From contig CM051459.1 of the NCBI GenBank assembly GCA_028095005.1, positions 117,649,431 through 117,713,430 of the forward strand: a stretch of 64,000 nt of DNA. Direction: 5' to 3'. Positions 58,406 through 64,000 of this stretch are shown piece by piece; position 1 is the stretch's first letter, and each line of letters starts with the position of its first letter. Source of the DNA: Rhynchospora pubera (lineage: Eukaryota > Streptophyta > Magnoliopsida > Poales > Cyperaceae). The translations under genes and the position numbers were made by a program. Under the pieces are notes generated by a model, which worked only from the letters and a program-made list of their open reading frames with translations, made no database searches and was not told the DNA's origin.

Positions 58406-59843
58406 CAGGGCTGTCAATTTCGCTCCGTTTCGCACGTTTCCGTTCCGTTCCGTGCGAAACGGAGCGGAAACGGAGAGGATTTTGGTTGCGTTTCACTGAG
58501 CGGAACAGAAACGGAAGCCGATATGGTTTCGTTGGTTTGGACGGAACGGAAATGAAAATTGGGCCTTACGTTCCGTCTCTAACGTTTTTACGTTGGTCCA
58601 AAATCTGGCAGCCCATAAAACCAAAATATCGCCCGTCTCCTGACGAAGAAATCGAGAGATAGCCGCTCTCGTCTCTCTCTCGAGTATCGCCTCTCCTGAC
58701 TCTCCTCCTCAAACCCTAGCTCTCGTCTGGGTCGTCTCTCTCGCCTGCCTCCTTCCTCACTCCTCTTTCCTTTACATCAGCCCCCTCCTCCTTCCTCACT
58801 CGACACTGCAATAGATCCGACCGCCGCGCCCATCCTTCCCTCACATCACCTCACCTTTGCTCCTCTCTCTCACTTGAGGCCGACACAAACTCCACACTCT
58901 TCTTGGCTTCTCCTCTCTTCTTGTCTCGCTTGATGTCACCTGATGCCACCTGGAACCACAACTCACCAGAGCCCTACTCCCTGTCTCGCCTGATGCCACC
59001 TGGAACCGCTACTCCGACCTCCTTGACTGACTTGGCACATTCTTCGATTTCCAGGCGACAACATGAGAAATCAGAGGGAGCACGAAGCTTTTGAAGTTGT
59101 GTCGCTCAAGCTACACAAGAAACTTCTGAAGAATTGCTGCTCCTGGTTCCAATTACTGCTCCTTTTGTCTGATTGATTTCTAGTTTTATGTACAAATTGA
59201 TTTTAATTTTGGGAGTAACAAATGAGTTTGTTGCCTAAATTGGTTTTATGTACAAATGGATTTCAATTTCTTGTCAATTATTGCTCCTTTTTTGCTATAC
59301 AACAATGGCGATGTATGTTTTTTAAATGTGATATTTGTTTTTTGAATTTCTTGTTTACTGGTGCTCAATTAGGTAGAAATAGATTATGTGAGCTTAGAAA
59401 TTGAAAGTTACTGTCTCTTGCCACTGGTTTTCTTCTAGTTTTTCGACATGATTTTTTTTTCTTTGGCTCAGGTTTCTGGTGCCAACTTACTTTATAAAAC
59501 TGTTGTTTTTTTAGTAATGTTCAAAAGGATTCTGTCTATTGGGAATCTGGCTCAGTTTGGAATCTATTTGTTTCAAAAAAAGAAATTGAAAATTACTGGA
59601 AAACTCTTGGTTTTGGTCAATTTACTGGCAAGCCTTGAAAATTACTGGTATTATATGTTATTTTGGTCAATTTAACGTTTTTAACGTTTGTTCCGTTTAA
59701 TCTGACGGAACAGAAAACGTAAAAAGTTTTACTTACGTTTTATTAACGAAACGTAAACGGTACTTAATATAATTACGTTCATTTTAACGGAACGTACACG
59801 GAAGTAGCAATTTCCGTTCCATCTAACACGTTTGACAGCGCTA
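58406..59843. mobile_element. hAT-like non-autonomous element 4 (1438 bp)
   Basis: Starts CAGGGCTGTCAA (first base changed from T), ends TTTGACAGCGCTA, and is flanked by a perfect 8-bp duplication catatagg (58398..58405 and 59844..59851). Layout matches element 3: 'cggaacggaaa' motifs, a CT-rich leader-like part (58660..58920), AT-rich sequence, then 'aacggaacgtacacgg'. It has no transposase. It ends 206 bp before the lectin start codon. Confidence 0.88.
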
Positions 59844-59967
59844 CATATAGGAATTTAAGAAGAACATATCAAGCAAACAAAAATTCCACCTACCAATAGT
59901 CCTATTACCATATAGGGCACATGGCATAATGAACTGCAAATTACATCAATGCCCCCATATCTTGTCC

Positions 59968-59976
59968 TATATAAAT
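59968..59976 (+). promoter_or_regulatory. TATA box of the lectin gene
   Basis: The sequence cctatataaatacc contains TATATAAAT about 80 bp upstream of the chosen ATG, a canonical plant TATA position for a leader of about 50 nt. Confidence 0.8.
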
Positions 59977-60049
59977 ACCAAAGAATAGAGCCCTATTTAA
60001 GCCAACAAAACAAGCACATTTCGACTACATGTTCAATTCCAGTATCAAA

Positions 60050-60544
60050 ATGGCATCTCCTTCTCTTCGTACCAGTACTCTTTTGATCCTCTCGGCAACT
60101 CTTGCCTTTCTCGCTACCTCTTCCTTAGCTGATAATGTCTTGTACTCTGGCGACACCATGTATGGAGGCCAGTCCCTCGTATATGGGAACTACAGACTTA
60201 CCATGCAAGCAGATTGTAATCTGGTCTTGTATGATAATGGCAGGGCCGTATGGTCGTCTAATACCTACAACCAAGGCAACAGTTGCACTCTTCGAATGCA
60301 GACGGACGGTAACCTTGTGATATATGATGGCAGTAACAGGCCTGTCTGGGCTAGTAACACCTCAAGGCAACAAGGTAACTATGTTTTGGTGCTCCAACGT
60401 GATCGCAATGTCGTAATCTACGGTGGTGCGATCTGGGGCGCAGGATCAAATGCAGTCGGCACTGCCCCTGTCATCATATCAGGAAATTCAACTCAGCCTG
60501 CTGTGGTGGCTGGGGATGGAATTACCATGGTCACTGGGAAGTAA
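60050..60544 (+). CDS. Mannose-binding lectin, GNA type (monocot)
   Basis: A secreted or vacuolar carbohydrate-binding protein, probably for storage or defence against insects and microbes. The 164-residue, intronless product has a signal peptide of about 27 residues (cut after SSLA, mature start DNVLYSG), one B-lectin domain, and a C-terminal extension after about mature residue 110 that is probably removed. All three QxDxNxVxY mannose-binding motifs are intact: QADCNLVLY, QTDGNLVIY and QRDRNVVIY. The conserved Cys pair (in ADCN and NSCT) is present. An ATG at 60029 is in frame, but 60050 has the better context (aaaatggc) and gives a normal signal peptide. The family with three active sites is characteristic of monocots such as Amaryllidaceae and orchids. 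Confidence 0.94.
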   Translation: MASPSLRTSTLLILSATLAFLATSSLADNVLYSGDTMYGGQSLVYGNYRLTMQADCNLVLYDNGRAVWSSNTYNQGNSCTLRMQTDGNLVIYDGSNRPVWASNTSRQQGNYVLVLQRDRNVVIYGGAIWGAGSNAVGTAPVIISGNSTQPAVVAGDGITMVTGK

Positions 60545-60619
60545 TGCATGTTGCCACAATCATATATATAATATATGTGCATGTGTGTATGCACGAGAGA
60601 GGTTGCGGCCATTCACCTC

Positions 60620-60625
60620 AATAAA
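60620..60625 (+). terminator. Poly(A) signal of the lectin gene
   Basis: AATAAA, 76 bp after the stop codon, on the same strand. Confidence 0.65.
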
Positions 60626-61297
60626 TTCGGAAGTAATTTTCTAGTTTTGCTTAATAATTATGAATGCATGTATTGAATTACAATGTCTCTTTCGGTTATG
60701 AGATGTACGTAGTTGTGCAATGAGTTTAATGAATGGATTGTAATTTGTATCGCTGCTTTATATATTGTGCCTGGTCAGTTAAATTTGCCCAGAAGAATTG
60801 ACAGAAAAATGACGAATTTAATTTATTATAAAATAAAACACTCAAATAGTAGGAGAGACGTGATTTTTTTTTAAAACATGCAATGAATATAATCTGGGTA
60901 TCCTTTTGAATTTTTCAACAAACATAATCTGTTTTAGTATTTTAAGTGGTTATTTTATTCTGGGTAATGAGGAACTTATCATTCTTAATTCATGGGATCA
61001 AGAATTCCTATCTAACTTAAGTGACACAATAAAAACTTTCTCAATTCTTTTAGTTATTGATTTAGGAATTGGATTTCATTCAACTCACGGTTGTAAAAAA
61101 AATCCCGAATTTAAACCTAGCTGAATAGCTGATACATTTTTTGAGTGATGAGTCTTTTCTAAAGTAATATGGGCTTTTTATAAATAATTAGAGCAGAAAA
61201 TGTGTATTTCGTTGAAAGAACACTAAAATGAAAAATAAATTAGAATGTAGTTTGAATTAATTTTCATTAATATCGTGAGAAAGTTATAATTAGCACA
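60626..61297. other. AT-rich 3' flank, nothing recognised
   Basis: No gene or bounded repeat seen between the lectin poly(A) signal and the hairpin cluster. Confidence 0.45.
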
Positions 61298-61870
61298 GAA
61301 AACATATGGTGCATGATACATTAATACTAATGTATCGGAGTTTCGGTGCATATTGATCTAAATGCTTCGATTTGTTTCAAAATGATCGATCTAAACCGTC
61401 CAATATGATCTCTCTATTATAATCTCATTGCCTACCAAATTATATATATATATATATATAGAGGTGGGCTAAAGTGCCATAGATGGCAATGCCATAGACG
61501 TCTTTTTTGAGTCAATTTTTTAAGATCCGAAATTTAATCGATCGATCCAAACCGTTCAAATTGATCACCATATTGAAATACCATTGGAGACCAAATTTTA
61601 CATTTTTTTGAAATTTTTTAGTATTTATTTTGATATGTTCAAATTGGAGGGTCTGAAATACTCCAATTATAATGTTTTTTAAAAATATCATAATAAATAG
61701 CAAAAAAATTCGAAAAAATGTAAAATTTAGTCTCCAAGAATATTTTAATGTGGTGAATAACTTGAACGGTTCGAATTGAGCATTTGAATTTTGAATCTCG
61801 AAAAACGACTCTATGGCACGGGAGTGCGGGACCCTCTGTGCCATCTATGGCACATTAGCCATCCTCTATA

Positions 61871-61903
<33 letters not shown>

Positions 61904-62150
61904 GTACTATTTTTTTAAATTTTAGAAAATCGCGAATCTAATTTTTTTGAATCGTTAAAAAGCAGTAGTTTTTAAAAATCCGAAAAAATAACTTCAAAAG
62001 TTTGAAAAAAATGTAAAATTTGGTCGGTAAGAAGATTTCATTAGGAAGATCATATTAGACAGTTTGGATCGGTCATTTTGAAGCAAATTGAAAAGTTCGG
62101 ATTAGTATGCACCGAAACTCCAATACATTAGTATGCACGATAGGTTTTCT
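61298..62150. mobile_element. Outer long-hairpin element, split by a nested element
   Basis: The left arm (61298..61442, containing atgtatcggagtttcggtgc and aaccgtccaatatgatct) is matched in reverse by the right arm (about 61893..62150, containing agatcatattagacagtttg and gcaccgaaactccaatacat). The loop holds a (TA)n tract into which the element at 61461..61866 has inserted. No coding sequence. Confidence 0.75.
61461..61866. mobile_element. Inner long-hairpin element in a (TA)n tract (406 bp)
   Basis: Starts GAGGTGGGCTAAAGTGCCAT and ends with the near-complement (ATGGCACATTAGCCATCCTC). The arms continue inward through 'gatccaaaccgttcaaatt' and 'gagaccaaattttac'. It is flanked on both sides by pure (TA)n: 61441..61460 and 61867..61892. 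Insertion into TA microsatellites recalls rice Micron MITEs; the family itself is unidentified. Confidence 0.78.
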
Positions 62151-62387
62151 CTATTTACCATGATATATATGGTCTTGTTGGTGTAAATTTTGTTTCATAG
62201 ATAAAATTTTAATGAGAAATGATCAAATTTTGTTTCATAGGTTTTCTCTATTTACTATCTGCAGTTTTATCATTATTTGAAGAAAGTGAACACATAAAAT
62301 ATACGAGATGAACATATAGATGATCAAAGTGAACATATAAAAAAAAACTTTGGCCATTTCTTGTTGAGATTTTTTATATGCATATTC
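62151..62387. other. Segment resembling 33229..33323
   Basis: Contains 'gaagaaagtgaacacataaa' followed by 'gatgaacatata' and 'gatcaaagtgaacatataaaa', matching the sequence just left of the CACTA element at 33324 in order and spacing. It leads directly into another CACTA left end. Confidence 0.6.
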
Positions 62388-62735
62388 CACTACGCCATTT
62401 TTTAACATTAGAATCGTTTTTTTTTGTGTTATAGTACCATTTTTGAAGCGGTACTAATAATAGGGGGTACTAAAAGCAATAAAAAACCGGTACTAATAAG
62501 CCGATAGTAGGAGGGTTGGGTAGATGGCGGGAAACGCTATTAGTTCCAGTTTTTTATAAAAAAATAATAAAATTAGTACCGATTTTTTATAAAAAAAAAT
62601 AATAAAATTAGTACCGGTTTTTTAATAATATCTAGAAATGAATTTTTAAAATTTTATATTTTATTTTGCAGAATTTTGTCAAGATTGGTGAAAGTTCCGA
62701 AATTTGAACTTCAAATGATTCCCGTAAATACTACC
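62388..62735. mobile_element. Truncated CACTA-type element
   Basis: Starts CACTACGCCATTTTTTA, as at 33324, and carries 'gcggtactaataatagg', 'aaaaccggtactaataagcc' and 'gtaccggttttttaataa'. The right terminus is missing; similarity fades after about 62630. Confidence 0.7.
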
Positions 62736-62753
62736 AACTAATATATATATATA

Positions 62754-63154
62754 GAAAGTCTTCAATCAAAGCGCTTTGACCGGAGTCCCAGTTAAACCCC
62801 GTCAGATCTCAATTTTGAAAGTTCAAACGACCGATCCGAACCGTCAAATATGATCTCCATATTGAAATCTCATTGCCGACCAAAATTTTCATTTTTTTTA
62901 ATTTTTTAAGTATTTTTTTCGGATTTTCAAAAATAATAATTTTTCTAGGGTTCAGAACAAATTAGATTAACGATTTTTGAAAATCCGAAAAAATACTTAA
63001 AAAATTCAAAAAAATGAAAATTTTGGTCGGCAAGGAGATTTCAATATGGAGATCATATTTGACGGTTCGGATCGGTTGTTTGAACTTTCAAAATTGAGTA
63101 CCGACGGGGTTTAACTGAGACTCCGGTCAAAGCGCTTTGATTGAATCCATTCTC
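62754..63154. mobile_element. Long-hairpin element with TCAAAGCGCTTTGA tips, copy 1
   Basis: A near-perfect inverted repeat about 400 bp long. Both arms carry TCAAAGCGCTTTGA, 'gaccgatccgaaccgtcaaa', 'gatctccatattgaaatctc' and 'gccgaccaaaattttcattt' in opposite orientation, around an A/T-rich centre. (TA)n lies at its left and (CT)n at its right. No coding sequence. Confidence 0.82.
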
Positions 63155-63163
63155 TCTCTCTCG

Positions 63164-63194
<31 letters not shown>

Positions 63195-63594
63195 GAAAGC
63201 CTTCAATCAAAGCGCTTTGACTGGAGTCCCGGTTAAACCCCGTCAAATTTCAATGTTGAAAATTTAAATGACCGATCCGAACCGTCAAATATGATCTCCA
63301 TATTGAAATCTCCTTGCCGACCAAAATTTTTCATTTTTTTGAAATTTTTAAGTATTTTTTTCGGATTTTCAAAAATCATTAATCTAATTTGTTCTGTACC
63401 CTACAAAAATTGCTGTTTTTGAAAATTCGAAAAAAATACTTAAAAAATTCAAAAAAATGAAAATTTTGGTCGCCAAGGAGATTTCAATATGGAGATCATA
63501 TTTGACGATTCGGATCGGTCATTTGAACTTTCAAAATTGAGAACCAATGGAGTTTAACTGAGACTCCGGTCAAAGCGCTTTGATTGAATCCATT
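63195..63594. mobile_element. Long-hairpin element with TCAAAGCGCTTTGA tips, copy 2
   Basis: A second copy in the same orientation as copy 1, preceded by (TA)n at 63179..63194. Both arms are present. A further single 'ggtcaaagcgctttc' follows at 63601..63615. Confidence 0.82.
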
Positions 63595-63615
63595 CGGATC
63601 GGTCAAAGCGCTTTC

Positions 63616-64000
63616 ATTTCATTTAAAATTTATTGAATTTGAACTTAATTGTATTATTTTCTTTCTTGTAGAGTCTACGACAACCAAAAAATACAGATTG
63701 CGGCTTTTAGGCGATGGTAAACCTTGGCAAGATCCTTGATTAATGTACGCTACATGAGGACCTCCCATCAGTATGGATTAAATTTTAATCTTACTATGTA
63801 TATGATTAGGGTTAGTAGCAATTTTCATAGGTTGTTAACTATATAAAATGTCAAAATGCAGGTTTTGCAACCGATTGGTAAGCGCTATAGTGAGAAAGAG
63901 ATCAATGACACGATAAATGAGTAGTTTGGTTATTTACTTACACTTGTAGGTCGTGGTAAATTAATACAATTAACTATGTGACTCATTTTCTATTAAAAAA
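63616..64000. other. AT-rich right edge, possible exon-like stretch
   Basis: No gene is called. 'ttcttgtag' at 63661..63671 and 'aatgcag' near 63860 could be splice acceptors. The latter is followed by a short frame reading VLQPIGKRYSEKEINDTINE, then a stop. I do not recognise it; it may be a fragment of a transposon protein. Confidence 0.25.

Noticed and set aside
57930..58499. A 189-residue open frame
   Set aside because: It runs into the hAT element at 58406, has no family motif, and its codon use looks like random AT-rich sequence.
62754..63594. CRISPR-like or tandem satellite array
   Set aside because: There are only two units, each an inverted repeat, with no spacer structure, in plant nuclear DNA.

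Overview
The window is nuclear DNA of a flowering plant, most likely a monocot. The evidence is a gene for a GNA-type mannose-binding lectin with all three sugar-binding motifs, spliced plant genes with GT-AG introns, and a dense load of plant retrotransposons, hAT, CACTA, Mutator-like and Helitron-type elements. I cannot name the species. It is gene-poor: three host protein genes in 64 kb. Everything else I can identify is mobile DNA or its remains. || Host genes, all on the + strand. (1) 13523..17331: a GH17 glucan endo-1,3-beta-glucosidase, three exons, signal peptide and C-terminal hydrophobic (GPI-type) tail. (2) 29634..31436: a homologue of ROD1/PDCT (phosphatidylcholine:diacylglycerol cholinephosphotransferase), three exons. 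(3) 60050..60544: an intronless secreted mannose-binding lectin with a clear TATA box and poly(A) signal. They do not form a pathway. || Layout. 1..6822 is the 5' half of a decayed Ty1/copia element on the minus strand, with a 1.74 kb LTR. It sits inside an L1-type LINE whose 3' half continues at 6823..9829. 9830..12700 is AT-rich. The GH17 gene follows, with a SINE just downstream (17611..17764). 18.6-25.1 kb is a nest of short DNA transposons: three hAT-like elements with perfect 8-bp target duplications, two Mutator-like inverted-repeat elements with 9-bp duplications, and arrays of a 'gggagtaactaaat' repeat. The PDCT gene follows a 788-bp inverted-repeat element. From 32.1 kb there is one copy of a duplicated segment, a 1385-bp CACTA element, and a SINE split by a young 4793-bp copia element (35929..40721). 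|| 43.3-50.0 kb holds the second copy of the duplicated segment, expanded by two hAT elements and a 4.2 kb insertion that contains a probable Helitron end. 51146..57494 is a full-length LINE with both ORFs open, a 36-nt poly(A) tail and an intact target-site duplication. 58406..59843 is another hAT-like element, ending about 120 bp upstream of the lectin TATA box. 61.3-63.6 kb is a cluster of long hairpin elements set in (TA)n tracts, one nested inside another. || I found no new multi-gene system. The points most worth a second look are the intact LINE, the paralogous 'empty sites' that date insertions relative to a duplication, the nested (TA)n hairpins, and the hAT element next to the lectin promoter.
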